This document shows, piece after piece, positions 10,660 to 24,015 of a stretch of 64,000 bases of DNA. The translations under genes were made by a program, and so were the position numbers. Numbering within the stretch: the stretch's first letter is position 1; each line of letters opens with the position of its first letter. Source of the stretch: Stictocephala bisonia. Lineage: Eukaryota; Arthropoda; Insecta; Hemiptera; Membracidae. The stretch spans positions 276,491-340,490 of the forward strand of contig JAQJVL010000203.1 in the NCBI GenBank assembly GCA_035578905.1, read 5' to 3'. Under the pieces are notes generated by a model that was given only the letters and a program-made list of their open reading frames with translations, was not told where the DNA came from and searched no databases.

Positions 10660-11836
10660 TTGGATTGGACTTGAGGGTTTGACATAAGTGAAGCCTGGCT
10701 GCCTTGGGTGTTTGACACTAAGTGAAACCTGTCTACCTGGAGTCTGCAAGGCTGTTGGCCATGTCAGTTTTAATCCAACAAGAACAATGTTGTTTGCGAA
10801 TCAGTATTTTTTCGTTATTTAATGACCAAAAGTTGTGAATGAGATGTCATTTTAAACGTCATCATATTGCGCATTGGGTTTGGTTTTTTTATATGCATAG
10901 GACTAGTTTTGAAAAATAAGTAAAAATAAAAACTTCAAACTGAATATTTTAAAAACTTTTTCTATCAAACTAATTTGGAATTCGCAAATCAATTCCAAAG
11001 CACAATATGCCTTGACAAATGCAATTTGTTTGGAAAAAATTCGTTTGAAAATAATTGTAGATATGCGTAATCGTATGTCCGGTTCGAAAATAACATTGTT
11101 CGTATTGGATAAAAAGCCAACATGGCTGATAGCTTCCGACAGCTTATGCAGACTCTTTTAAGTAAAACCTGGCTGCCTTGTGTGTTTGACATTTAGTGAC
11201 GTCTGCCTACCTTGCGTGTTCACACTAAGTAAAACCTGGTTTTCTTGGAAGTTTTACACTAAGTGAAGCCTGGTTCCCTAGGGTGTTTGACACTAAGTGA
11301 AGCCTGGTTCCCTAGGATATTTGACACTGAGTGAAGCCTGTCTGCCTTGGGTGTTCATACTAAGTGAAGCCTGGCTCCATTGGGTATTTGACACTAAGTG
11401 AAGCCTGCCAACCTTGCGTGTTTACACTAAGTGAATCCTGGCTCCCTTGGATGTTTGACACTAAGTGAAGTCTATCTGCCTTGCGTGTTCACATAAGTGA
11501 AACCTGGTTCCTTTAGATGTTTGACACTAAGTGAAGCTTGGTTCCCTTGGATGTTTGACATTGACTGAAGTCTGGCTGCCTTGCGTATTTAACCCTAAGT
11601 GAAGTCTGGCTGCCCAGCGTGTTTGACACTAAATAAAGTCTGGCTGTACTACGTGTTTTACACTAAATGAAGCCTGGCTGCCTTGGGTGTTTGACACTAA
11701 GTGAAGTCTGGCTGCCTTCCGTGTTTGACACTAAATGAAGTCTAGCTGCCCTGCGTGTTTTACACTAAATGAAGCCTGGCTGCCTGGGATATTTGACACT
11801 GAGTAAAGGCTGGTCATCTTGGGTATTTGACACTAA
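10660..11836 (+). repeat. Degenerate minisatellite, about 32-bp unit
   Basis: Units of the form GTTTGACACTAAGTGAAGCC followed by TGGCTGCCTTGG occur at 10660-10750 and then almost continuously from 11150 to 11836, some 20 copies with frequent substitutions and small indels. About 400 bp of unrelated AT-rich sequence separates the two blocks. Non-coding. Confidence 0.9.
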
Positions 11837-12059
11837 TACCCAAGATTTTTATTTTAGAACAATTTAATATATTATAACAATTCGTCATAGTGAGGTAAAA
11901 ACAAGGAAACATTTTGAGTAGTTTGCTGAGGGGAAGGAAAGCAATGAGGCCACTCCTAGGTTGCACTTCAACCTTAGGTTTATTGTGCTCCAACATTTTG
12001 GGTAAGTTTTCTTTACTTAAGCTCAGATACCTAAAAGAGAGGGGGACACAATAAACTAC

Positions 12060-12192
12060 TATACATAATCATCACCACACATGTATGGGTTTATGAGTGT
12101 GTCATCACCACCTTACGCGTATGGATTATAGGTGTGTCATTACCTCCGTACATGTATATGTGGCTGGGTTATCACCACCATACACTGTGTAG
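12060..12192 (+). repeat. Short minisatellite, about 35-40 bp unit, 4 copies
   Basis: Repeated TCATCACCACCNTACNCGTATGG. The CACCNTACGYGTATGG core is shared with the minisatellites at 13.3, 22.7 and 39.2 kb. Confidence 0.75.
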
Positions 12193-12352
12193 TTCGATAT
12201 GTGGGCTTTTGTGAATCCCTCTGGTCTGAGGAAGGTGAGCGTGGTTCACCGAAATTGATCACCATAATATTCGTGCATTTTGTACTTGTATTGTAATATA
12301 TTTGTGCATTTTGTGCTTATATTGTAATAAATTTGTGTTGTGTGACGTTTAA
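12193..12352 (+). repeat. Dispersed repeat family Z (half of the 43.2-kb foldback)
   Basis: CTCTGGTCTGAGGAAGGTGA, GTGGTTCACCGAAATTGATC and the TTGTACTTGTATTGTAATAT tail match either arm of the foldback at 43.16-43.49 kb almost base for base. A diverged piece is at 36400-36565. Confidence 0.85.
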
Positions 12353-13261
12353 TTGTACTGTGAAAATATTAATCTCCATTATATTCTATATTAATGGTCC
12401 TTCGATATTAATTAATGATAACTTTTCTTATCGCTATCTGGTAATTTAAATAGAGTATCGACTTCTAATAATACCTTTTTATTCTTATTATTGATGGTAA
12501 AAATGTTTTACTGGTATCTATTTTCGTAATTGTGTAAAAATTAAAACTAAACCTGAACTATAATTTTCATTTATTTTCCTAGAATTAATTCAGAAGTTTA
12601 TAGTAATGAGGAGGAGCTAAGGGAAAAGGAGAGACTAAACTCTGGGGAATGAGTCGAGCTACAAAGAAACGAGCAAACTGGGGCCATCAAATGAGGAGGA
12701 GATGGAAAAATCCCTTCAGAAACAAAACAGAGGTGTTTAAAATGTTACTTACGGACTAACTTAATATAAAAATTCCTTGCAAATTAATGTTAATTTAAAT
12801 TACTAATTGTTTAAGCAGGTTAATTCGTTGATAATACTAAATTACTAATCATAACTCGTTAACATAATCGAGTGTCAAGACTGGAACTGTATCATAGATA
12901 ATGTAAAAATTCTCTCCATCAGGAATTCCATTTGACTATTGTGCACTGCGGATGTAGGCAGATGTGTGCAGATATTTACAATATTCCTTTTCATCTGCAA
13001 AGAGTACGCGGAACTCAGTTCCGCACTGCCTCTTAAATATTCCAGCAAGTTTGGGCAAACAGCCACTTTCAGTCACGTAGTTTTGATGGAACATATGCGT
13101 CGAGGTTGCTCTAATGTATTCATTGCGTTACGTCTCTACTAAAGTTAGCGGTCATATGGTAAGACACTTACGTTGAATATTTCACGAACTCTAACCATTT
13201 AGGCAGTTTTAATAATGATTGCTGTAAAAAAAATGCCTTGTCTATTGTAACTTCACGTTAA
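12353..13261. other. No gene seen
   Basis: AT-rich. Short overlapping frames on both strands at 12875-13142 have no domain signature. Confidence 0.45.
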
Positions 13262-13430
13262 CGCACGCGTATGGGTGGGTGGGTGGGTCAATACTACCGT
13301 ACGTGCATGGGTGGGTGGGTGGGTCAATAATACGGTACGTGCGTGGGTGGGTGGGTCAATACTACGTTACGTGCATGTGTGGGTGGGTGGGTCAATACTA
13401 CGGTACGTGCATGGGTGGGTGGGTAATGTT
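13262..13430 (+). repeat. G-rich minisatellite with (GGGT)4 runs
   Basis: Four units of about 40 bp: CAATACTACSGTACGTGCAT plus (GGGT)3-4. Perfect GGGTGGGTGGGTGGGT occurs at 13273-13288 and 13309-13324, a strong G-quadruplex motif on the plus strand. The frames read through the array (QYYGTCMGGW) are a by-product. Confidence 0.95.
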
Positions 13431-13879
13431 CGTTTCATATGTTCTTAAATTTCCCTCTAATATGTATTTTTTAAAGGAATGTTCTAAAATGTATCCAGTC
13501 AAGATCCTCCGCTCGGAAACAAATGAACCGTTAACTTACTCTTACTCAACCAAGCAGGAGATCAACAACATCTGTTACTGTATTTATAGTGCCCTTTGAT
13601 GCTTTTACTTGTAGACAGGTGAGTAAAAACCAATGACTTATTCTTCTTCTTATATTCATTATTATACGTACGATACAGAACATGCGTTATTCTACATGTT
13701 ATTTCATAACATATTATTCATGCGTTACCGTGAATAACATAATCAATAAAGTGTTATTGCTAATGCAGAAATAAATCCACTACATTATTGTAATGTGAGT
13801 TCAGATATTCGAATTAATTGAATAAGTGTTTATTATTAATTGAAAAATCCTTTATCTTGTCAAAATGCCAAATTCTTTT

Positions 13880-14091
13880 AAAGGAGGGCCGATCTTAGAC
13901 TTACTCTGCCGTTTCCCCATGGACTATTTCTCTATGTGTAGAACTTATTCAAACACAGTAAATGGGAGAACCAGTACAGCGCAAAGTGAATATTACAGAC
14001 AAATACTTCCAGTCCAAGCTGGATTCGAACCTGCGCTATATCTAACCCAAGCTCAAAGTCCTGACGCCTCAAACCGCTCGGCCACCGGCTC
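13880..14091 (-). repeat. tRNA-derived SINE
   Basis: On the minus strand the head starts about 14091 with GAGCCGGTGGCCGAGCGGTT, an A box of Leu/Ser-tRNA type, and has a perfect B box GGTTCGAATCC at 14021-14031. It then continues into an unrelated body ending near 13880. It lacks a proper 3' acceptor arm, so it is a SINE and not a tRNA gene. Transcription by RNA polymerase III would start near 14095 if active. Confidence 0.8.
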
Positions 14092-14411
14092 ACAAATTAT
14101 AGAGTGTTAAAAGCCCCAGCTATAATAATATTTTATATTCAAGTCAATTTTAATTCATTAAAGGTTTTTAATTTGTTTGCAATCGCTTTAACAGAGTATT
14201 TAACGAATGTATCTCAAATGAAACGTTGTTAAATATTTTAGATTTTCTTCTGTTTACTAATGAAATTTACTCTCATCAAAACATAAAGTAATATAGTGCA
14301 ATTAATTCTTATTATTTGGAAAAATACTTTAATATTTACGCCAATAGTTATAAACTGTACAGTTAGTTAGAAAATTATAAAAAATTAAGAATTTTAAACT
14401 TACAAAGTAAA

Positions 14412-15060
14412 TGAGCAAATCAAATCAAAATTCCTTTATTCAAACAATTACACAGTTGCAAAGTGGCGTCATACATCTTTTAAGATGAGCTAAACACTAA
14501 AATTAATTACCAAAAAAACTCACAGGTGGCAAGTCTATGTCTATTTACAATATATACAAGCCGAATGGCGACATGACAACAACGTATTTAAACTAATCTG
14601 CCAACCATCGTCATGTCAGACAGTATCAGGCAGCGAGTTGTAGACCCATATTGCATTACTTTTTAAGTGACTTGTATAAAAAACCTGTATTTTTACGGAA
14701 AACACAAATATTTTGGCGGATATCATGTTTATTTGAAGAAGTTCTGGGCGTATAAAGTTTTTTCCGACAAACATATAACTCAATAAAGATATGAATGGAT
14801 GAAAAAGTTAAATTATTATGGTTTTTGAAAATTGATTGACTAGAATACCTATGAGGTTTTTTTAAAAACTGCTCCGATTTCTTTATTTTGTAGTTTAAAT
14901 AATAATTGTGTTTTCATTGTTTCGTGACCCCAAATAATAATAACAGCATATGACAGTAGGACACTGAATAAATAAGTCTGTAATAAGCTGCGAGGAGAGT
15001 ATCAACATCAGAACAAGTCGAAAGCCTCCTTAAAGAAAAATACCAGAACTAATACGCTTG
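14412..15060 (-). mobile_element. LINE 3' end, decayed
   Basis: On the minus strand the sequence ends TTTGAATAAAGGAATTTTGA followed by TTTGATTTG, the A/T microsatellite tail of an insect LINE. Upstream, in shifting frames, lie SSNKHDIRQNICVFRK and AIWVYNSLPDTV, the usual last residues of LINE reverse-transcriptase ORFs (YNSLP motif). A frameshift separates the two pieces. The left terminus is clear; the right one is not. Confidence 0.7.
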
Positions 15061-15765
15061 CTCACTGAGTAAACTTGGTATTATATTCTGAGTCCAAACA
15101 TTTTTTATACAATACAAAAAAATATTTACAAAATTAAATCAAACAAAACTGAACAAAATATTCTTTACAAGTTAACTAAGTACCTCAGATTGTTTTATAA
15201 TACTGGCTAGCTAAGATTTTTTAAATTTAGTATCATAAATGTGCAAAAGCTATTTTAAACCACAATACTTTTATTATTTAAAGCTTTAATTTTAGTTCGT
15301 AACTGATTAAACAAATTGTAATGATTGCTTATAGTGAATTTGTTTAGTTTTGGCTTGATATATATTCTTTCATTATCTAGTGATGTATCCAACAAAGGTA
15401 TTTAATCGAGAGAAACGTCTTACTATACTAATTTATAGGATTTTTTATTTAATTCTTACTATTTTATAAGTAAAAAGGTTATCTATCCAGCCTATGAAAC
15501 TACAAAGGTGAGGCCTTAAAATTTATAACTATACATCATGGATCAAATGTCCTACGACTGACAGTAACCAAGGGTTCGTGATTCACATCGGGTTGGCCAG
15601 CTTATTTGTTTGGCACGATCTAACCTTGTATTTAATACGTGTTATAAAACAGGTACAGTATTTAGATAAAATCAGTAAATCGTCATATTGCCAACAGCTC
15701 CTTGAAGTTCTATCAGACACATTTATCAAATTGATAATTTGCTAGTGGCTTTGACCGGAGTGTTC
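15061..15765. other. No gene seen
   Basis: AT-rich unique-looking sequence; nothing recognised. Confidence 0.45.
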
Positions 15766-16271
<506 letters not shown>

Positions 16272-17906
16272 GCACTCGCTGAATTGACGGATCTGAACGA
16301 GTTATTTTTAAATCAGGTTCAAACACCTGACGCGTTAGATTACTTGGTCACTGTGGTTCTCCCAAATTCATATGATTTCTCTAATATGCATTGTACAGAC
16401 TCCTTTTAAGTTGAAATATGCATAATGTAAATAAATAAAACACATACATAGGTAGTTTTATAATGTTTTTATTTTATTACTCACTTTTTAAATACTACAA
16501 TCTTACTTTAACTTTCAATATTTGTAGAATTTCACGTTATCAAATTACTTGGTTTTTTCAAAATACTCGAGCTTAAATTCCAATTAATGCCAATTAATTC
16601 CTTCATCGATCTACAGTAATATGAATAAATATATATATTTAAATTCCTTGTTTAAAAATGTATAATTTTGTGCTTGTTTTTTCTTTTTGTCACTAATGTA
16701 AAACCTATCAGTTCATAGAACATCAAATTTTTGATAGTCAATTTTCTATTGGTTATGTGACATAAGTAGGACTAAAACATTATCTGGCAACACGGGTTTT
16801 CCTCATTAGTTGTGCAATAGTCATTGTGGTTTATTGCAAGTGTGTAAAAACAAAACCAGTATTACTCAATTGATTTAAAATAAGTTTCAAGATGTTTGTC
16901 CAAATTGATGACGTTTTGTTGTTGTTGATGTCCCCAGGTTTGTCTCTTGGTTAACTATCTCTTGGAAAACAAATGGAGTTCCTGCCGTTAGTTGCAGACA
17001 GTGCGTTCCAATTTCATCTCGCTGAGGATGGTAATATTTTTGTGGTGAGATATTGGTCCCTTGTCTTATCATTTTCATGGTACATTTAATTTTTTTTTTC
17101 TTGTCTGTATTAAATTCTTGCTCTGTTGATTTCTTCTTTATAGTCTGGTTCATGTCTAACAACTTCAATGCATGTAGGTAATTGTGGTTTTGGTAGATTT
17201 CGTCGTTTATTTTAGTCAATAGAAATTTAATGAATACAGGAATAGTTCTGAAAACCATGAACTTAAAACTTGTTTTATAATTTATCTTTGATTATTCATG
17301 TTTGGAGTAATTGTTCTGTTTTCGGTTAAACATTCTATAATGCATAATGGTTTACTTAGATGCGTAGCAGTTACCTTCGGGAAAAGTTTCTTCACTTGGT
17401 ATGATAACTTTCCTTCATTATTATATTTTTGATTGACCCAAATAAAATTAAGTGCTGCAAGTCATCAAGTACAGTCGACCCAGAGATTGTGTAAACTCGA
17501 GTTTGAGGTTCTTTATTAAAAAACAAAACGACACGTAAAAACGCCAATCACATTTTTGTAAAAAAAAAAAAACGTTTTTGTATTTAATTTTACGTTATAA
17601 CATTTAAATTTGAAAATGTGAACCAGCATGTAGGTTTTGGCTGTACAAATTTTTACTTGATGTGCAGTAAAACTAGTAAAATTTTGTTACTTTATAGTTT
17701 TATTAGCATCAAAAATACTAAACCTTGCTTAAATTTCTATTTTTCAATGTAAAATTACAATAGAAAATGAACTATATGATTGTATTCTTTATACATCAGC
17801 TTGTTTCTCAATAAAAAAAAAACTTTAGAATCGAGTGCACATAACTTTTACGTTGACAGTAGACTTTAAATGAGGTTATTCGAAGGATACAACTTTTATA
17901 TATATA
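16272..17906. other. No gene recognised (1.6 kb)
   Basis: AT-rich. An ATG-initiated minus-strand frame of 123 codons (17258-16887) encodes a basic, N/T/Q-rich product with no motif I know. I would not call it a gene without transcript evidence. Confidence 0.4.
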
Positions 17907-20900
17907 TACTTGGTGGGTATATCTAGTAATACATACATAAGCTTGGTGGGTACATCTACTAATGTATACGTAGGCTTTAGGCTTGGTGGGTTCATCTAGT
18001 AATGTATACGTAAGCTTGGTGGGTTCATCTAGTAATGTATACGTAAGCTTGGTGGGTACATCTACTAATGTATACGTAGGCTTTAGGCTTGGTGGGTTCA
18101 TCTAGTAATGTATACGTAAGCTTGGTGGGTTCATCTAGTAATGTATACGTAAGCTTGGTGGGTACATCTACTAATGTATACGTAGGCTTTAGGCTTGGTG
18201 GGTTCATCTAGTAATGTATACGTAAGCTTGGTGGGTTCATCTAGTAATGTATACGTAAGCTTGGTGGGTACATCTACTAATGTATACGTAGGCTTTAGGC
18301 TTGGTGGGTTCATCTAGTAATGTATACGTAAGCTTGGTGGGTTCATCTAGTAATGTATACGTAGGCTTTAGGCTTGGTGGGTTCATCTAGTAATGTATAC
18401 GTAAGCTTGGTGGGTACATCTACTAATGTATACGTAGGCTTTAGGCTTGGTGGGTTCATCTCGTAATGTATACGTAAGCTTGGTGGGTACATCTACTAAT
18501 GTATACGTAGGCTTTAGGCTTGGTGGGTTCATCTAGTAATGTATACGTAAGCTTGGTGGGTTCATCTAGTAATGTATACGTAAGCTTGGTGGGTACATCT
18601 ACTAATGTATACGTAGGCTTTAGGCTTGGTGGGTTCATCTAGTAATGTATACGTAAGCTTGGCGGGTTCATCTAGTAATGTATACGTAAGCTTGGTGGGT
18701 ACATCTACTAATGTATACGTAGGCTTTAGGCTTGGTGGGTTCATCTCGTAATGTATACGTAAGCTTGGTGGGTTCATCTAGTAATGTATACGTAAACTTG
18801 GTGGGTTCATCTAGTAATGTATACGTAAGCTTGGTGGGTTCATCTCGTAATGTATACGTAAGCTTGGTGGGTTCATCTAGTAATGTATACGTAAGCTTGG
18901 TGGGTACATCTACTAATGTATACGTAGGCTTTAGGCTTGGTGGGTTCATCTCGTAATGTATACGTAAGCTTGGTGGGTTCATTAGTAATGTATACGTAAA
19001 CTTGGTGGGTTCATCTCGTAATGTATACGTAAGCTTGGTGGGTTCATCTAGTAATGTATACGTAAACTTGGTGGGTTCATCTAGTAATGTATACGTAAAC
19101 TTGGTGGGTTCATCTCGTAATGTATACGTAAACTTGGTGGGTTCATCTAGTAATGTATACGTAAACTTGGTGGGTTCATCTAGTAATGTATACGTAAACT
19201 TGGTGGGTTCATCTAGTAATGTATACGTAAACTTGGTGGGTTCATCTAGTAATGTATACGTAAACTTGGTGGGTTCATCTAGTAATGTATACGTAAACTT
19301 GGTGGGTTCATCTCGTAATGTATACGTAAGCTTGGTGGGTTCATCTACTAATGTATACGTAAGCTTGGTGGGTACATCTACTAATGTATGTGTAGGCTTT
19401 AGGCTTGGTGGGTTCATCTAGTAATGTATACGTAAGCTTGGCGGGTTCATCTAGTAATGTATACGTAAGCTTGGTGGGTACATCTACTAATGTATACGTA
19501 GGCTTTAGGCTTGGTGGGTTCATCTCGTAATGTATACGTAAGCTTGGTGGGTTCATCTAGTAATGTATACGTAAACTTGGTGGGTTCATCTAGTAATGTA
19601 TACGTAAGCTTGGTGGGTTCATCTCGTAATGTATACGTAAGCTTGGTGGGTTCATCTAGTAATGTATACGTAAGCTTGGTGGGTACATCTACTAATGTAT
19701 ACGTAGGCTTTAGGCTTGGTGGGTTCATCTCGTAATGTATACGTAAGCTTTGTGGGTTCATTAGTAATGTATACGTAAACTTGGTGGGTTCATCTCGTAA
19801 TGTATACGTAAGCTTGGTGGGTTCATCTAGTAATGTATACGTAAAATTGGTGGGTTCATCTAGTAATGTATACGTAAACTTGGTGGGTTCATCTCGTAAT
19901 GTATACGTAAACTTGGTGGGTTCATCTAGTAATGTATACGTAAACTTGGTGGGTTCATCTAGTAATGTATACGTAAACTTGGTGGGTTCATCTAGTAATG
20001 TATACGTAAACTTGGTGGGTTCATCTAGTAATGTATACGTAAACTTGGTGGGTTCATCTAGTAATGTATACGTAGGCTTGGTGGATTCATCTAGTAATGT
20101 ATACGTAAGCTTGGTGGGTTCATCTATTAATGTATACGTAAGCTTGGTGGGTTCATCTAGTAATGTATACGTAATCTTGGTGAATTCATCTAGTAATGTA
20201 TACGTAAGCTTGGTGGATTCATCTAGTCATTTATACGTAAGCTTGGTGGATTCATATAGTAATGTATACGTAAGCTTGGTGGATTCATCTAGTAATGTAT
20301 ACGTAAGCTTGGTGGATTCTTCTAGTAATGTATACGTAAACTTGGTGGGATCATCTAGTAATGTATACGTAAGCTTGGTGGGTTCATTTAGTAATGTATA
20401 CGTAAACTTGGTGGGTTCATCTAGTAATGCATACTTAAGCTTGGTGGGTTCTTCTAGTAATGTATACGTAAGCTTGGTGGGTTCATCTAGTAATGTATAC
20501 GTAAGATTGGTGGATTCATCTAGTAATGCATACTTAAGCTTGGTGGGTTCTTCTAGTAATGTATACGTAAGCTTGGTGGGTTCATCTAGTAATGTATACG
20601 TAAGCTTGGTGGGTTCATCTAGTAATGTATACGTAAGATTGGTGGATTCATCTAGTAATGCATACTTAAGCTTGGTGGGTTCATCTAGTAATGTATACGT
20701 AAGCTTGGTGGGTTCATCTAGTAATGTATACGTAAACTTGGTGGGATCATTTAGTAATGTATACGTAAGCTTGGTGGGTTCATTTAGTAATGTATACGTA
20801 AGCTTGGTGGGTTCATCTAGTAATGCATACGTAAGCTTGGTGGGTTCATCTAGTAATGCATACTTAAGCTTGGTGGGTTCTTCTAGTAATGTGTACGTAA

Positions 20901-20914
20901 CCTTGGTGGGTTCA
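17907..20914 (+). repeat. 33-bp satellite array with nested higher-order repeats
   Basis: About 90 head-to-tail units of GGTGGGTTCATCTAGTAATG+TATACGTAAGCTT. A 40-bp variant (TACATCTACTAATG, ending GTAGGCTTTAG) alternates with two 33-bp units on the left (17.94-18.75 kb) as a 106-bp higher-order repeat. A 779-bp block (about 18.62-19.30 kb) recurs at about 19.40-20.08 kb, shown by shared rare variants: GGCGGGTTC at 18661/19440 and a 1-bp-deleted unit at 18981/19760. The right end is more diverged (GGTGGATTC, GCATACTTAAG variants). Because 33 is a multiple of 3 and units lack stops, long frames exist on both strands (VGSSSNVYVSL and DEPTKLTYTLL 11-mers); these are structural by-products. Confidence 0.98.
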
Positions 20915-20920
20915 ACTGGC

Positions 20921-21250
20921 TCAATAGTTGAAAGGCTCAGGTTATGCCTTTGCCATCAGCTGACCTATGCATTCAACATTATAGCCATTAGTGGCCGATC
21001 TCATTAGTTGAACTGTTGCGGTTATGCCTTTGCAATCAGCTGAGCGATGAATTCACATAATAGCCATTAGTGGCCGATCTCATTAGTTGAACTGTTGCTG
21101 TTATGCCTTTACAATCAGCTGAGCGATGCATTCAACATTATAGCCATTAGTGGCCGATCTCATTAGTTGAACTGTCACGGTTATGCCATTACAATCAGAT
21201 CAGCGTTGAATTCAACATTACAGCCATTAGTGGCCGATCTCAATAATTGA
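20921..21250 (+). repeat. 80-bp tandem repeat, 4 copies
   Basis: Units share TTATGCCTTTRCAATCAGCT and ATAGCCATTAGTGGCCGATC; CATTAGTTGAACTGT recurs at about 21002, 21081 and 21161. It abuts the 33-bp satellite directly. Confidence 0.95.
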
Positions 21251-22660
21251 AATATAGCCAAGAGATACAACGAACAACAGGTACAATGAGTTAAGCTTAA
21301 GGTGGAGCATAAGGTTTGTTACGTAGATAACACATGAATGGTGACGTCTACTTAAATATGACTCAAATGAATGAAGTATTTTATTTTACTATACACAAAA
21401 ATATCAATACTTGAACAATTTATACTAAGCAGACACAGTTTGAAGCTATGTGGGTAGGTTGTAGGATTATCATTGATGTCATGGGGGGGGGGGGGCTCTC
21501 AATGGTGCTCAGTTTCTGTGGGCGGCTGACACATTAGCTATGTTTTGATGTGGGTGAATCGTAAAGTTGGGTGAGTCTCTAATAGTTACCAGCATTTTTG
21601 GTAACTATTTTTTACTTAACTAAGTGAAATACTCGGAATGTCACGAAAAAGTTGTCTTGGCTGTTTTAATTTAAAGATTCTTCACCTAGTTAAGCGCAAA
21701 ATATGAAGGGTAATTTTTTCGGATTCCGTTCCATTCGGTGGACCTATGACTTTTTTGTGTTTATTACAAAGACATTAATAGCTCAGGAATGGTTTGGACA
21801 ACTTACTGTACACATTTTAAAATGTTTAAACCGTGTTTTGTTTGTTATTAAAAATTTCAAATGGCCACCATTTTGAAATGGCTAAAGATAACTCAATGGC
21901 TATTTTTTCTGTTTTATAGCGGTAATGTTAATAAATTTTCAACATTTCAAATCACTCGGTCACACCTTTCTTGAGTTATTATCATTATTTTCAAAAAAGG
22001 CAAATAATAGACACTGAACAGAGCGGAATTCGAAAAGGGTTTATTGTAGGTTTTTTGCTCAAGATTATGGTACAATTTGAAAATAAATAGCCAGGACCTT
22101 GTTGGTGACTCTGTATATGTTTGAAACAAATTTAGTAAAAATCACAACTATCTTTGAAAATAAAAAATAAGTTAAAAACTGTCAGTGGTATACGACAATA
22201 ATCTTATATTTAAAGCAACCATATCTTTGTTGTTGGTATCTTCCACATATAAATTAAATGTAATAATTTAAAATCAGAAACTGAATTGAACTAGTTTATT
22301 AGACAAAGTAATTTACTTTATTAGCTCCCTGGAGGATTTAATAAGCTAAGTAAAGGTCAACGTTTATTTCCCCTAGGATGTGGAATATTACTACAAAGCA
22401 TAGAGATTGAAAATTCTAGAAAATAACTTTGTTTCATAAAAGGGGGTGATTTTCTCGAGTATTCGAGTAAACTATGTTGCTACCAGTTGTCATACACGCT
22501 ACAATACACTGTGGTACATTACTTTAGCACAATGTGAAGCACATGTCTGCTACTACTGAAGCACATGAATGTAGATTGGGAAGGATGAAAGTTTTGCTAT
22601 TACAATTACAATTTGCTACTACTAAATTTCAGCCAAATGTATCCCCAATATTTTTCCAAT
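21251..22660. other. No gene seen; poly-G run
   Basis: A run of 13 G at 21483-21495. An imperfect palindrome around ATTTCAAATGGCCACCATTT (about 21855) may be a transposon terminus. Otherwise nothing recognised in 1.4 kb. Confidence 0.45.
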
Positions 22661-23045
22661 TGTAACGGTGGGTAAGTGGGTAAAAACCACTGAACGTATA
22701 TGGATGGGTGGATTGGTCAATACCACCGTACGTGTATAAGCGGGTGGGTTGCTCAATACCTTTACGTGTATAGGCGTGCAGGTGGTTCAATACCATTGTA
22801 CGTGTATGGATGGGTGTGTTGGTCAATACCACCGTACGTGTATAAGCGGGTGGGTTGCTCAATACCTTTACGTGTATAGGCGTGCAGGCGGTTCAATACC
22901 ATTGTACGTGTATGGATGGGTGGGTTGGTCAATACCACCGTACGTGAAAAGGCGGGTGGGTGGGTCAATACCACCGTAAATGTATAAGCGGGTGAGTGAC
23001 TCAATACCACTTTACGTGTATAGGCGGGTGGGTGGGTCAGTACTA
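22661..23045 (+). repeat. G-rich minisatellite (about 38-bp unit, about 10 copies)
   Basis: Units of the form GGTGGGTTGGTCAATACCAC+CGTACGTGTATAAGCG. A block of three units (about 125 bp) is duplicated: the GTGCAGGYGGTTCAATACCA unit recurs at about 22775 and 22883. Same core as arrays at 13.3 and 39.2 kb. Confidence 0.95.
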
Positions 23046-23904
23046 AGACTCTCCAAGTGGGAGTAGCTCTGTGTTGTACTATCACGGAGTCCTCCTTATA
23101 GCCTTCATAAAGCCTCCAAGTGGGGTTAAATATAAAATAATCTACGTAACTTATTTATTGTTTAAAAGCTGACTTACATTAAACGATCCAAAACTGTGAA
23201 ATCAGAGATATTTGAAGAACTCCCAACCCAGTTGTTACGTGAAAGTAGTTATATTATCAGGAAATTGTTGTTATTGTTATGTGATTATACATGAAATACT
23301 TAAATAAATTATTACAATCAATGTATACAACGAATTTCCTTGTCTTTGTGATTATCTACAAATTTACGCCATAAATGACTTTTATTCATGTAATTTATAC
23401 TTCCATGCAATCTTAAAACGATAGTTACTAATTTTAAAGTAATAATGATTGTTAAAAACTTGTTGTGTTTGGGGCCGGGATAAAGGTGGAGTGGAGTTGT
23501 TAAGAGAGGAAGGCAAAGTGGAAGACAATGTTGCCAAAAGGAATAAAGTAAAGGTCGAAGGAAATTGAAACAAAACATATTCAGTATTATGTACAGAGAA
23601 AACATATGTGTTAGGATTACTAGACTTGGCTCTTGGTAGGGTTACGGTTAAGATTATGTTTACTTTTAATTAGCTGTACGTTTAACTTTCACTTTAAGAC
23701 ATTCTAATTAACATGTTAATTCTTGATTAATTATGTTGTTTTAATCGGTCACAAACTTTAATTTCAGGTTATATTGAAATTATAGTTATAAGTTTAAAAT
23801 GTAGCACGTAAGGGTTTTAGATTTTCATACGAGTATTTAATGTAAAATATAACATGAATTGACGTACATCAACGTATTTATTTACTCTTCAACCTCACAT
23901 TGCG
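23046..23904. other. No gene seen
   Basis: AT-rich; minus-strand frames at 23318-23605 overlap each other and have no motif. Confidence 0.45.
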
Positions 23905-24015
23905 TGGCTGGGTGGGCCCGTTAAGAGTACATTTGGTGGGCGGGAGGGTCTATTAAGAGCACATTAGGTGGGTGGGTGGGTCCGTCAAGTGTACATTGAG
24001 TGGGTGGGAGGGCCC
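23905..24015 (+). repeat. Short G-rich minisatellite
   Basis: Three to four units of about 37 bp with GGTGGGTGGGTGGGTCCGTC or GGGCGGGAGGGTCTATTAAG and RGTACATT. Related in its G-tract to the other G-rich arrays but with a different spacer. Confidence 0.75.

Noticed and set aside
13990..14091. tRNA-Leu/Ser gene
   Set aside because: A and B boxes are good but acceptor stem and 3' end are missing and the sequence continues into a SINE body.
18668..21007. Repeat proteins of 249 and 408 codons on opposite strands
   Set aside because: Frames exist only because the satellite unit is 33 bp and lacks stops; starts are TTG or in-repeat, no promoter or splice context, and frame-breaking units are frequent.
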